In this document: one piece after another, positions 44,661 to 53,539 of the stretch
How the letters are laid out: every line of letters starts with the position of its first letter
How positions within the stretch are numbered: position 1 is the first letter of the stretch
NCBI GenBank assembly: GCA_035295125.1
Contig: DATGJP010000120.1
Span: 1 to 64,000 of the forward strand
Direction: 5' to 3'
Length of the DNA stretch: 64,000 bases
Origin: JAICMB01 sp035295125
GTDB taxonomy: Bacteria; Acidobacteriota; Terriglobia; Bryobacterales; Bryobacteraceae
Position numbers and translations under genes: made by a program
The notes under the pieces: generated by a model
Database searches by the model: none
What the model saw: only the letters and a program-made list of their open reading frames with translations
Told to the model about the DNA's origin: nothing

Positions 44661-44706
44661 AGCCTGTAATGCGGGCTGTTAGCCTGCGGCGGGTTGTGAA
44701 CTCGCC
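44661..44706 (-). repeat. Palindromic repeat family B, copy 3 (inverted)
   Basis: The reverse complement of the unit at 142-187, with only a few differences over 46 bp. It is the inverted copy. Confidence 0.75.
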
Positions 44707-44822
44707 TGCCGTAGCTCCGAACAAGGGCCGGCCGGCGCCACTTGGCAATCGGCGGCGGGACACTATCCTGCATCACACGCAGGGCTGAACTACTGCGCTT
44801 AGTGGAAAATAAGGACCTCACC

Positions 44823-44858
44823 AGGAACGCGGGGGCAAATCCAACCGCCTGCTCCGCC
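44823..44858. repeat. Degenerate palindromic repeat family A, copy 7
   Basis: AGGAACGCGGGGGCAAATC with AACCGCCTGCTCCGCC; resembles the AGAACGCGCAGGCGAAACCGCC start of the family A composite but the hairpin is broken. Confidence 0.4.
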
Positions 44859-44889
44859 TCCCTGCTGCTAGCCTGGAAACAGGAATGGC

Positions 44890-45420
44890 ATGACCGGCCC
44901 CCAGCGCGCCGTCACAACCCGCGAACAGATCCTGGAACGCCTCCGTGAAAGGATCGTCGCCTTCGCGGCATCTCGTATACAGGGAGACGCTGCCGAGGAC
45001 GTCGCGCAGGAAGTGCTGATTCTCCTGCACGAGAAGTATGCACACCTCAATCGGCTGGAGGATCTGCTGCCGGTCGCCTTTGAGATCCTGAGGTTCAAGA
45101 TGATGGCGATGCGGCGAAAATCGGCGCGGCGGGGCGAATATAACAGCGTTCCGGCAGACGAGATCCCTTTGCCGGACGGCGCCGACGATCCGGAAATGGC
45201 AGCGGAGCGGCGTGAGATGCGTGCGCGGCTGATCGCGGCAATCGCGCAACTTGGGGAACGCTGCCGCACGATTTTGGCCTTGAAACTGGAAGGCAAGAGC
45301 TTTGTGGAGATCCAAAAGCTCCTGGATGTACCTTCGGTAAACACGGTCTATACTTGGGATTTCCGTTGCCGCAAGCAGTTGTTGGAGTTGATGGGCGGCT
45401 CTTGGGAAGGTAAGCGATGA
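44890..45420 (+). CDS. ECF-type RNA polymerase sigma factor
   Basis: 176 residues. A sigma-2 region (IQGDAAEDVAQEVLILLHEKY) and a sigma-4 helix-turn-helix (CRTILALKLEGKSFVEIQKL, then VNTVYTWDFRCRKQL) are present, the minimal ECF layout. An AGGAA ribosome site precedes the ATG. It overlaps the next gene by 4 bp (ATGA), a regulated sigma/anti-sigma arrangement. The target regulon is unknown; the nearby exported TPR gene, divergent from it, is a candidate. Confidence 0.85.
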   Translation: MTGPQRAVTTREQILERLRERIVAFAASRIQGDAAEDVAQEVLILLHEKYAHLNRLEDLLPVAFEILRFKMMAMRRKSARRGEYNSVPADEIPLPDGADDPEMAAERREMRARLIAAIAQLGERCRTILALKLEGKSFVEIQKLLDVPSVNTVYTWDFRCRKQLLELMGGSWEGKR

Positions 45421-46613
45421 ATCGGGAAGAGGTCAGGCAGTTAATCGGCGGATACGCCACCAATTCGCTTACCGACGACGAACGGCGGCTCCTGTTTGAA
45501 GCTGCATTGGAGGACCAGGAACTCTTCGACGCTCTGCAGGACGAACAAGCGTTAAAGCAATTGCTCGACGATCCGTTCTCGCGGGAGCAGGTGCGCCGAG
45601 CGGCCTTAGCGAAACCGAAGCAGGCTTGGTTCAGGCAGCCCTGGATTTGGGCGGTATCGGGGATCGCAGTGGCCGCTCTGGCCACGTTCGCTGTTCTACT
45701 GCGGCCTCCAACGAGCCTGCCGGCGAGTCAGGTGGCGCAAGCCATCAACCCGGCGCCCATCTCAGCCCCAGCTCCGGTGTCCACAGCGCCAACGGCCACG
45801 GCGCCCCCTGCGACGGTGCCGCCTGCTCCACCGCGCGAGGCGGCTCTACCACGTGGCACGGTCGCGAGCCCTGTACCTGCGAAACCTCGTGAACCGGAAA
45901 TCGCGAAAGCTGCCGACGACGCATCCCCTGCCCTCGCGGGCCGGCGCGAGCAAGCCCCCGCAGCGGCGCCTCCGGCGAGCGTCCTGGACACGAAGCAAGA
46001 CGAGGAGCGCGACAAGGGACTCGTCACAGAGAAGAAGAAAACCGCTGCGGCACCGGTGCCTCCGCAACAAAACATCGAAGCGCGCAACCAGGCCGGCGGA
46101 CCTCTTGAAAACACAAATCAGCAACAGCAGCAGCAAGTGAACGTTCAGGCAAACAAGGCGCAGGACGCCGTGACGGTCAACTCAGAATCCGCGGCAGTTT
46201 CCACTCAGTTCCGCGCAGGCACCACGACACCCGTGCCGAAAGCTGCCGTGGGTAGCTCATTTGCCCTTATGAAGGCCGGACTCAGCCCGCAAGTACTCAT
46301 CGCCAGGAAAGCGGATAATGGGATGTTCTTAGACGCCCCGCCGTCTGCCAAATTCAAACCCGGCGACGTGGTGCGTCTGGGTATCATTTCGCCATACGCC
46401 GGCCAGCTTGCCGTCGAGGTGAAAGAGAATGCCGCCTCGTCCTGGACAAGGCTCTATCCGGAAGGCGAGAGCCGCGTCTCCTTGTCACCGGGGCAGCGTT
46501 TTAACCTCCCGGTGACGGTGACTCTCAAAGAAGACCAACAGGTTCAGGTGGTGATTTCGCGGCCTGGCGTGGGACCTCTGATTATCCCCGTGCCGTTGAA
46601 AGTCGCTCAATAA
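45417..46613 (+). CDS. Membrane protein, probable anti-sigma factor with periplasmic DUF4384-like domain
   Basis: 398 residues. The N-terminal cytoplasmic part (residues 1-70, all-helical, DDERRLLFEAALEDQELFDAL) resembles anti-sigma regions. A transmembrane helix lies at 76-95. A long Ala/Pro-rich linker and a poly-Gln run (NQQQQQQVNVQ) follow, then a beta domain (GDVVRLGIISPYAGQLAVEV) reminiscent of DUF4384. There is no HxxxCxxC zinc motif. The overlap with the sigma gene supports an anti-sigma role; the outer domain would sense an envelope signal. Confidence 0.75.
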   Translation: MNREEVRQLIGGYATNSLTDDERRLLFEAALEDQELFDALQDEQALKQLLDDPFSREQVRRAALAKPKQAWFRQPWIWAVSGIAVAALATFAVLLRPPTSLPASQVAQAINPAPISAPAPVSTAPTATAPPATVPPAPPREAALPRGTVASPVPAKPREPEIAKAADDASPALAGRREQAPAAAPPASVLDTKQDEERDKGLVTEKKKTAAAPVPPQQNIEARNQAGGPLENTNQQQQQQVNVQANKAQDAVTVNSESAAVSTQFRAGTTTPVPKAAVGSSFALMKAGLSPQVLIARKADNGMFLDAPPSAKFKPGDVVRLGIISPYAGQLAVEVKENAASSWTRLYPEGESRVSLSPGQRFNLPVTVTLKEDQQVQVVISRPGVGPLIIPVPLKVAQ

Positions 46614-48711
46614 TTCCCATCATCCGGGCGGCGGCTTCGGTGTCGGCGCCGAACCGCAGATGGTTGTAGGATTCCGTGAAATCCTGCACCAGAAGCGACA
46701 ACTCAGACTCCGGAATCACGCGGGCAAACTCCATGGGGGTCAACCAGGCGGGCTTCTCAAAACCGCGGCTCTTCAGCAGCTTCAGAAGACGGAGGTAAAG
46801 CACCGTAGCATCCGAAGCGCGCACCTCCCCTCGGCTCACTTTCCTGACGCGGCGCTCGGCTTGAAGCCAGTGTAGCCAAACCTTGCCGAACCGCCACGGC
46901 AGCACAATGAGCAGGAAGGTGACAACGATTCCAAATGCGTGGTCACGGCCGAAGTTGACGATGGTCGTCTTCCAGGTGCTTAGAAAAGCACCGGTGCGTT
47001 CGATCCAGCTCGCTCGAACACGCTCGCTCGATTCGCCCACGCTGCTGGCGAGCTGCAGTTGCCGATCCACGTTGTAATTGAGCACCCAATCCTGCCAGAA
47101 AGTGTCGGCGGCATCGAGGTAGAACATCAGGTGCGCCCAAAGAGACGGCGACGCGGAGCTGAGGTCGGGCGGCGTTGGATCGAACGTGGTCCAGCCATGC
47201 CTGGGTAACCACGCCTCCACCCAACTGTGCGCGTCTGAAGCCCGGATCACCTGCAGGCCGCTCACGGGATTGTATACCCCGGGCCCGAATCCCGTCACAA
47301 CACGGGATGGAATATGGATGGTGCGGAGCATTACCGCCATTGCGGAAGCAAAGTACTCACAATGCCCCTTGTGGCGCTCGAAGAGGAAGTTGGCCAGCGG
47401 ATCGGGCGGCTCAGTCGGCGGAAGTTCCAGCGTGTAGCCGTACGACGTTCGAAGGTATTTCTCGATGGCGCGCGCGCGGCCGGCGTCCGTCACTTCCAAA
47501 GCCGCGATGGATTGCGCCAGAGGCCGGATGCGCGGGTCCAGAGTCGGTAGGTGAGTGTAAATCGCGCGCCGCCCTTCGTTGAGCGGTTCCGGGTCCGGGT
47601 CGGCGTCTCCGCCGCTGCCTTCGACGAAGCTAAACCCTACGTACGACAGCGTGCCGGGGTCCCGGTAGACGAATTTGAAAGCCCCTGACGGCGAACGCAG
47701 AACGACCGGTACATCGATGCGCACAAACTCCGGTCGTCCGGCGAAAAACAATACGTTCGATGCGATGTCGCGCAGTTGGACGGAATAAGAGATATGCTGG
47801 CCCCTGATAGTTCGATATTTGGGGTCCACAAGTCGAAACTCCGTGTTGCGATCCGGGCGAATGATTGTTTCCGGCTCGTGCTGGTTGAACCAGCGATGGC
47901 CGTCGAAATCCGACAGCGACGCGCCGCGCCATTTCAGGGGCGGGTAGGTAGGTTCACTCGGAGAATCCATGCGGATGTGCATCACCGGCGTGTTGCTTTG
48001 CTTGATTTCGCCGATCTCGCCGAGCGTGACGGTGTCGGAAAAGCCGGGGACGTGGTAGCGATTCGATACCAGGTGCTGAAAGGCGGCGCGAGCCGTACGC
48101 GGCAGAACGAAAAAAAGCCCTCCGGTCAGAGTGAGAATCGCGGAAGAGACAAGCACGCTGCCTGCTGCGAGACGCCAGTGGATTCCACGAGCGGTGGCGG
48201 TGCGGGAAATAATCGTGGTTTGCTGGCTGGACCGGCGGATTTCCGAACTCGTGAACGTAGCCACACCGAGCAGCAGAAAGAGCACCAGGAAAACAAAGAA
48301 ATTGATGCTCGACGAGAGAATGCATGCGGCCAGCAACTCGAGAAACGCCAGGAGTTTGAGATAGAAATAATCGCGATTCGTGGTGGCCGTCAGGACCTTC
48401 ACGATTGCCAGGAAGAAGACCAGGTGCACGGTCGCCGGAACGAATGTGCGCGACAGATACAAGTAATCGAGTGCGTAGAAGGCGACGTAAACGAGGGTGA
48501 GCAGGGTCACCAGGCGCGGCGGTACTTCGTAGCGAATCAGGCCGGCGGCCATAAATGACCGGAATAGCAGGGCGGCCGCCATGAAAGCGATCGTTGGAAG
48601 ATCGAGATAGCCGCTGCCGACAACTGCGAAGTAGCCGCTGGCCAGTAGTCCCAGGACGGAAAACTGGAAAAAACGTTCCACCGGCGTAAGAGCTGCGCCG
48701 TTGCTGGGCAT
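46582..48711 (-). CDS. TgpA-like transglutaminase with N-terminal membrane domain (DUF3488)
   Basis: 709 residues. The first 210 residues hold about six helices (DUF3488 type). A periplasmic transglutaminase-like domain follows, with the catalytic triad Cys451 in GHCEYFASA, His495 in DAHSWVEAW and Asp511 in FDPTPPD. A further helix near residue 600 and a C-terminal cytoplasmic DUF4129-like tail complete it. TgpA is the family model; it probably crosslinks or cleaves periplasmic proteins. The TACAAT hexamer ends 6 nt before the ATG. It overlaps the convergent anti-sigma gene by 32 bp. Confidence 0.9.
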   Translation of the reverse strand: MPSNGAALTPVERFFQFSVLGLLASGYFAVVGSGYLDLPTIAFMAAALLFRSFMAAGLIRYEVPPRLVTLLTLVYVAFYALDYLYLSRTFVPATVHLVFFLAIVKVLTATTNRDYFYLKLLAFLELLAACILSSSINFFVFLVLFLLLGVATFTSSEIRRSSQQTTIISRTATARGIHWRLAAGSVLVSSAILTLTGGLFFVLPRTARAAFQHLVSNRYHVPGFSDTVTLGEIGEIKQSNTPVMHIRMDSPSEPTYPPLKWRGASLSDFDGHRWFNQHEPETIIRPDRNTEFRLVDPKYRTIRGQHISYSVQLRDIASNVLFFAGRPEFVRIDVPVVLRSPSGAFKFVYRDPGTLSYVGFSFVEGSGGDADPDPEPLNEGRRAIYTHLPTLDPRIRPLAQSIAALEVTDAGRARAIEKYLRTSYGYTLELPPTEPPDPLANFLFERHKGHCEYFASAMAVMLRTIHIPSRVVTGFGPGVYNPVSGLQVIRASDAHSWVEAWLPRHGWTTFDPTPPDLSSASPSLWAHLMFYLDAADTFWQDWVLNYNVDRQLQLASSVGESSERVRASWIERTGAFLSTWKTTIVNFGRDHAFGIVVTFLLIVLPWRFGKVWLHWLQAERRVRKVSRGEVRASDATVLYLRLLKLLKSRGFEKPAWLTPMEFARVIPESELSLLVQDFTESYNHLRFGADTEAAARMMGIIERLSTARG

Positions 48712-48717
48712 ACTTCA

Positions 48718-48723
48718 ATTGTA
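48718..48723 (-). promoter_or_regulatory. -10-like TACAAT before the TgpA-like gene
   Basis: Minus-strand TACAAT ends 6 nt before the ATG at 48711, so transcription would begin at the start codon. Confidence 0.45.
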
Positions 48724-48754
48724 AAGCGCCTTCGCCGGACGGCTGCCCCACGGA

Positions 48755-48760
48755 TAAAAT
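48755..48760 (+). promoter_or_regulatory. -10-like TAAAAT before the DUF4412-like gene
   Basis: TAAAAT ends 7 nt before the ATG at 48768. If this is the promoter, translation begins at 48768 rather than at the ATG inside the hexamer (48759). Confidence 0.4.
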
Positions 48761-48767
48761 GGTCCCT

Positions 48768-49823
48768 ATGAGGGCACCATTTCTCAGCGCCGCTTTGGCT
48801 GGCTTGGGCGCGGCCAGCCTGTTGGCTGATTTCAGCTACGAGCAAACGTCCAGGATCACGGGCGGGGCCATGATGAGCATGATGAAAATGGCCGGAGCAT
48901 TATCCAAAACCGCACGTGAGCCGATGATGTCAACCGTCCTGGTGAAGGGACATCGCATGGTTCATCTTCGCCCCGATGCGGCCGAGATCATCGACGTCGA
49001 CAATGAGACCATCACGTCTGTCAACTTCCAGAAGAAGACGTATTCCGTGATGACCTTTGAGCAGTTGAAGCAAATGATGCAGGACATGTCCCAGCGGATG
49101 CAGAAGTCCAAGAACGACAATGGCGCGGAGGTGCAGTACAAGCTCAGCACCAGGGACACGGGGCAAACGAAAACCATTTCGGGCGTGCAGACGAATGAGT
49201 TGATCGTGACCTTAACGGGGGAGGCGACTAATAACCAGGGGCAAAGCGGCGTCGCGGAAATTACGTCCGACATGTGGCTGGGCAAAGTTGCAGGTTACGA
49301 TGAGGTCCGCAAGGTCCAACGGTTGATGGCGGCGAAATTGGGTTTCATCCCCGGCCAGGGCATGGGCGCGATGATGCAGCGTCCCGATATGCAGAAGGGC
49401 TTTGAGGAGCTTTATAAAGAGGCCGCGAAGCTCGACGGAGTGCCGATCGCGATGATCACACGAATGGGCAGCCAGGGTTCGGGGCAGGGAATTGGGACGT
49501 CCCAGCCGACATCCACACAATCTTCGACAGGTTCCAATGTGGGCAACGCCGCCGGAACCGCCGCGGAGAACGAGGCTTCAGGCCGGCTTGGCCGTTTTGG
49601 CGGCCTTGCCGGTGGATTGGGAGGACTCGGCCGGCATAAAAAGGACGAGAGCTCTTCGCAACAGAATTCAACGAATCAGCCGGCTGGGGGCGATTCCGGT
49701 TTGCTCCTGGAAATGACCACGGAATCGAGCGCGTTTTCGACCGCGGACGTCGATGCGTCCAAATTCGAAGTGCCGGCCGGGTTTAAACAGGTCGAGCCCG
49801 AGACCCAGCGGCGCGGCCGGTAA
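48768..49823 (+). CDS. Exported hypothetical protein (DUF4412-like)
   Basis: About 351 residues after a signal peptide (FLSAALAGLGAASLLA). The body has a beta-rich, Met-rich domain (TSVNFQKKTYSVMTFEQLKQ; MMQDMSQRMQKSKND), similar to DUF4412 proteins. The C-terminus is a Gly-rich low-complexity region (GRLGRFGGLAGGLGGLG, residues 270-285). No function is known. An ATG at 48759 is possible, but the -10-like hexamer ending at 48760 favours the second ATG at 48768. Confidence 0.7.
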   Translation: MRAPFLSAALAGLGAASLLADFSYEQTSRITGGAMMSMMKMAGALSKTAREPMMSTVLVKGHRMVHLRPDAAEIIDVDNETITSVNFQKKTYSVMTFEQLKQMMQDMSQRMQKSKNDNGAEVQYKLSTRDTGQTKTISGVQTNELIVTLTGEATNNQGQSGVAEITSDMWLGKVAGYDEVRKVQRLMAAKLGFIPGQGMGAMMQRPDMQKGFEELYKEAAKLDGVPIAMITRMGSQGSGQGIGTSQPTSTQSSTGSNVGNAAGTAAENEASGRLGRFGGLAGGLGGLGRHKKDESSSQQNSTNQPAGGDSGLLLEMTTESSAFSTADVDASKFEVPAGFKQVEPETQRRGR

Positions 49824-49899
49824 CGCAGCCTTCAGGCTGCCCACAGGCCAGTACCGCTGGTCCACGAAATTGAATGATACCCCGCTGCCAGATTCGCTT

Positions 49900-51309
49900 C
49901 TACTTAAACCCCTCGCTGCTCATGTCGTGTTTCGGCGGGGGACCGTAGGGCAATGTGTCGGGCGCCACCCGCACACCGCTCGTCACTTTCATCGGATACT
50001 TCGCGTTGGTCGGGAACGTGACCTCGACGAAGTACGCCGTCCACCCCTCAGCAGGCTTGTCCACCTTCCCGACATAGAGCCCCTTATCCTTCTCCGCGAG
50101 CGGCGCGCTGGTCCACTTCGGCCCGATCGACTCCAGGCGGAAATCGCGAGCCTTGGGGTTCGTGATCTGCCACAGCTTCACCTCGGTCGGTTTGGTGATC
50201 GTCTGCACGTGAATAGAACCATCCTTCTCGAAGCGCCAGGAATACTTCGGCCGCGGCGTGTCGCTCAGGAGCATTTCATAGAACGCCTGCATGCTTTCCT
50301 GGGCGTCAGAGCCACGCAGCGAATGGTCGGTGTTTGGCACGTAGCGGATGTGCTTCTCGCCCTTGAGATCATCCCAGTAGAACTGCGATGAGTCCGGCAG
50401 GAAGAACTGATCGCCACCGGCATTGATCAGGAACTTCGGCATGGTGAGGCGGTCGCGGTAGGAATAGGGCTCCACCATCTGCATGAGTGCCTTGTATTGC
50501 GGCGTTCCGCTCCAATCCATGAGATTGAGCGCCTGGTAGTCCTTCACCGCCGGGGCCCAGAAGCCATAAGCGCGATAGTGATGCTCGAACGACTTCTCGA
50601 CGTTGAGCATATCGATGACGAAAGGCGTGATAGCAACGACACGCTTATCGACGGCGGCCGTGGTCCAGGTGGTCCAGCCGCGTTTTGAACCGCCCGCCAC
50701 CATGAACTTCTCGACCGAAACTTTGCCACCGGCCTCGGTCTTGCAGAACGCCGTGATCGTATCAAGGGCCCGCACGGAAGCCTTGGTCATCGGCAGGCGC
50801 AGCGGCCATTTTTCATCGCCGGTTCGCAGGTACTTGTTCCATGTATAAGCGATGATGCCGTCCTCCGAGCGCGGTTTGGTCTCGTCAGTGAACGTGAGCG
50901 GCTCGCTTGGGATCATGCGCAGTTCGCTGGCGACAGAATGCGATGCGGTGGCAAGCGAGACGATCATCGGATCGGGTTTCTGCGGCGGCTTGCTCGTATT
51001 GCTGCCGCCCGTGATGTAGAGGAATCCGGTCGTGCTTGTTACCGTGTCGGGACGCACGATCGTTACCCAATGATGCCAGATGGGCTTGTCGACCTCGGCC
51101 GATGTCAGATACTGCTGGGACGTCATGTCGAGGACGTATGTGGTGTAGCCATCGCCCGGGATGGTATTGACCAACTCGTATTTGTAGTTAGAATCCGGAG
51201 CTGCGACGTAACGGTCGAGCGCCGTCTGTTTGCTCGCGGCGTTAAGCTGCAGGGCGGCGGAGCCCGCTAGCAGCAATGCCAGGATGCGAAAACGACTGTT
51301 AGGAAGCAT
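49900..51309 (-). CDS. PhoPQ-activated pathogenicity-related (PqaA-type) alpha/beta hydrolase, exported
   Basis: 469 residues with a signal peptide (ILALLLAGSAALQLNA). The family features are the nucleophile-like GGSKRGWTTW (residue about 240), the WAPAVKDYQALNLMDWSG segment, the acidic LINAGGDQFFLPDSS and the histidine in NTDHSLRGSD, in line with a serine-hydrolase triad. PqaA-type proteins are found in many environmental bacteria; substrate unknown. A TAAACT hexamer ends 9 nt before the ATG. It is followed by no obvious terminator. Confidence 0.88.
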   Translation of the reverse strand: MLPNSRFRILALLLAGSAALQLNAASKQTALDRYVAAPDSNYKYELVNTIPGDGYTTYVLDMTSQQYLTSAEVDKPIWHHWVTIVRPDTVTSTTGFLYITGGSNTSKPPQKPDPMIVSLATASHSVASELRMIPSEPLTFTDETKPRSEDGIIAYTWNKYLRTGDEKWPLRLPMTKASVRALDTITAFCKTEAGGKVSVEKFMVAGGSKRGWTTWTTAAVDKRVVAITPFVIDMLNVEKSFEHHYRAYGFWAPAVKDYQALNLMDWSGTPQYKALMQMVEPYSYRDRLTMPKFLINAGGDQFFLPDSSQFYWDDLKGEKHIRYVPNTDHSLRGSDAQESMQAFYEMLLSDTPRPKYSWRFEKDGSIHVQTITKPTEVKLWQITNPKARDFRLESIGPKWTSAPLAEKDKGLYVGKVDKPAEGWTAYFVEVTFPTNAKYPMKVTSGVRVAPDTLPYGPPPKHDMSSEGFK

Positions 51310-51318
51310 TACGGGTTC

Positions 51319-51324
51319 AGTTTA
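51319..51324 (-). promoter_or_regulatory. -10-like TAAACT before the PqaA-type gene
   Basis: Minus-strand hexamer, 9 nt before the ATG at 51309. Confidence 0.3.
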
Positions 51325-51361
51325 CTAGCAGCGCGAGGTAGCTGCAAACTATATTGAATGC

Positions 51362-51394
51362 AAAAAGCCGTCCGGCGCGAACCGGACGGCTTTT
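51362..51394 (-). terminator. Intrinsic terminator of the radical SAM gene
   Basis: A 9-bp perfect stem GCCGTCCGG/CCGGACGGC with a 6-nt loop (51367-51390), flanked by A5 on the plus-strand left and T4 on the right. On the minus strand it gives a stem followed by a T5 run, 22 nt downstream of the stop at 51417. This is the clearest Rho-independent terminator in the window, and it could also work on the opposite strand. Confidence 0.9.
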
Positions 51395-51416
51395 CAAAAC
51401 ACTACTGAAGTTGGAA

Positions 51417-53519
51417 TTAGTCCCCGAAGGACCCGACTTCTTCGCGAACATCGTCTTTCGCCGGTTTCGCAGGCGCCGCGGCGATCCCGCCGATCTGAAC
51501 CAGATCCGCACCAGGGGCTTCCTTCAGAACATGCTGCCGATAGAGCTTCGCCATGCGCTCGTCTTCCTGCTGCTTCAGTTTCTCGTCGCGAGCGCGCTTC
51601 TTCTCTTCGCGTGCCGTCTTGGCGATGCCTTTCTCGTCGAGATCGTGCTGCAAACCGTGATTCACATCATCGGCCCGCAGGACCATCGAGTGCTCCTTGC
51701 TCACGAGGTTCACCGACTTGCCGCCGGCGAAGATCTCGTGCCGCCCGTGCTCTTCATACCACTTGGTCAGGGTGGCCGTCATGTGCATCTTCTCGATGAT
51801 GTTGCGCCAGCCGATGCCGGTGTTATACGCACAGAAGGAAATCTCACCTTCCTGCGTCGCATACGGAATGATGCACTGCTCGGTCCGCCGGAAATCGTAG
51901 TTGAACAGATCCTGGAACCACATGCCCGCGATGAACAGGAAGTTCCAGCGATCCTGGCGGCGCTTCTCGATATCCGCCATGGTGCGGTCGCCCGTCACCT
52001 TGCCGTAGTCCTTCTTGGACATGCCGAAGCACTTGTCGAACTTCGCAACGAGGTCGGTCATCTTGAAGTGTGTCGGAGCCTTGAAGGGATTGTAGTTGCG
52101 AAGCAGCGCCAACGAGACGCCCATCACCGAAAGGAACTTACCCCGGGCGGCGTCATTGACGCGGGCGACGTCCTTAGCCAGGCGGTCGGCATTCAGGAAC
52201 GCCGTCACCGGCACCGCTTCCTTCGTCTCCTTGTCGCACATCACGGCCATGCCGATGCCGCAGTTCGGATGGCAACCGCAGCTCAGTTGTCCCCAATTCG
52301 CGTCCGGCCCGTGAACAAGGTCGGCGAAATCGGAGAAGGTGCTCATGAACGAGATCGGGAACCAGTCACGAACCGGCTCGCCGAGACCCACTTGATTCTT
52401 TACGTCGTGGGCGAGGTGTGACAGCGTGTAGCGCTGTGCCTGGCGGCGCTCATCGGTAACCGCTTCGTCGCGTCCCGTGAAGGAAACCGGTTGGAAGGAC
52501 AGGAACGGAATCTTCTTGGGATTGTCGAGGGCAAACCGAACCACCGCGCCGACCTGCTCGTTGTTAATGCCGTTCACGATCGTGATAACCGGAACGATGT
52601 CGACGCCCGCCTTCCACAGGTTCTCGATCGCCCGCATCTTTACGTCGAACAGGTTGCCGACGGCGCGATGCGAGTTGGCGGCGTTACCCACGCCATCGAA
52701 CTGCAGATACGCGTAGCGCAGGCCAGCCTCGGCGGCCTTCTTGGCGAACTCAGGGCTCTTCGCGAACTCGATTCCGTTCGTCGCGGCCTGCACGCTGTTG
52801 TAGCCGACCTTGCGGGAGTAGCGCACGGCATCCAGGAAGTGCGGCGACAGCGTCGGCTCGCCGCCCGAGAACTGCACCGACATCTGGCGGCGCGGCTTGA
52901 TCGATATGGCGTTGTCGAGCAGCGTCTTGATGTCTTCCCAGCTGAGCTCGTGCACGAAGCCGACCTGGTTGGCATCCATGAAGCACGGGTCGCACATCAT
53001 GTTGCAGCGGTTCGTCAAGTCGACTGTCAGGACGGAACCGCGGCCATGCGTGATCGTGCTGGAGCCGTGATTGTGAAGTTTTTCGTCGTTGTGGGCGCGG
53101 ATGTCGCGTCCGGGGAACACCTCTTCGAGGTGCTTGAAAAACGCCGGATCCATCGACATCACGTCTTCGAAGTGGCCGTGGATCGGGCAATCCTTCACCA
53201 TGAGGATCTGGCCGTCGCGCTCGATGATCGTGGCTTTAATCTCGCCAACCTTCTCCGACTTGAGGATGTCGACCGGAACGTCACCGTCGAGTATCTTCTT
53301 GCGCATCTCCGGGACGCACTTCGGGCAGAGAGAATCGGTCTCACGCGGCCACCCGAGCGTCGGTTTCATCTTCTCGTAACTCTTGAGGAGAGGCTTTTCC
53401 GACCACTTCGGAGTGAAGGACGGGTTCTGGTTGATCTGATTGAGCTTATCGAAAACGGTCCAGGCCGCACCAGCAGCTACGGTTACGGCTTTCTCAACGA
53501 ACTTTATTGCCTTGGGCAT
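51417..53519 (-). CDS. Radical SAM enzyme, Tes-like (candidate membrane-spanning lipid synthase)
   Basis: 700 residues. An N-terminal Cys-rich segment has CPKC (65-68) and DCPIHGHFED (110-119). The radical SAM cluster is CNMMCDPC (Cys172, Cys176, Cys179), then SGGEPTLSPHFL. Further cysteines occur in SCGCHPNCG (414-420) and in the C-terminal FQDLFNYDFRRTEQC with ISFCAYNTG (Cys549, Cys563). The order LCPxC, CPxHG, CNxxC, CAYN matches the archaeal tetraether synthase group, whose bacterial homologues are proposed to join fatty tails into membrane-spanning lipids such as those of Acidobacteriota. A highly charged helix (633-665) ends the protein. Substrate assignment is inference; no partner genes are adjacent. 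Confidence 0.8.
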   Translation of the reverse strand: MPKAIKFVEKAVTVAAGAAWTVFDKLNQINQNPSFTPKWSEKPLLKSYEKMKPTLGWPRETDSLCPKCVPEMRKKILDGDVPVDILKSEKVGEIKATIIERDGQILMVKDCPIHGHFEDVMSMDPAFFKHLEEVFPGRDIRAHNDEKLHNHGSSTITHGRGSVLTVDLTNRCNMMCDPCFMDANQVGFVHELSWEDIKTLLDNAISIKPRRQMSVQFSGGEPTLSPHFLDAVRYSRKVGYNSVQAATNGIEFAKSPEFAKKAAEAGLRYAYLQFDGVGNAANSHRAVGNLFDVKMRAIENLWKAGVDIVPVITIVNGINNEQVGAVVRFALDNPKKIPFLSFQPVSFTGRDEAVTDERRQAQRYTLSHLAHDVKNQVGLGEPVRDWFPISFMSTFSDFADLVHGPDANWGQLSCGCHPNCGIGMAVMCDKETKEAVPVTAFLNADRLAKDVARVNDAARGKFLSVMGVSLALLRNYNPFKAPTHFKMTDLVAKFDKCFGMSKKDYGKVTGDRTMADIEKRRQDRWNFLFIAGMWFQDLFNYDFRRTEQCIIPYATQEGEISFCAYNTGIGWRNIIEKMHMTATLTKWYEEHGRHEIFAGGKSVNLVSKEHSMVLRADDVNHGLQHDLDEKGIAKTAREEKKRARDEKLKQQEDERMAKLYRQHVLKEAPGADLVQIGGIAAAPAKPAKDDVREEVGSFGD

Positions 53520-53539
53520 AGTTTGTCTTTTGGAATCAG

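Larger units (their letters stand above)
44400..44889. other. Intergenic region with two repeat copies
   Basis: 490 bp without a credible gene, between the divergent TPR and sigma-factor genes. It holds an inverted family B repeat (44661-44706) and a degenerate family A copy (44823-44858). Any promoter of the sigma-factor gene should lie in 44720-44880, but no clear element is seen. Confidence 0.6.
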
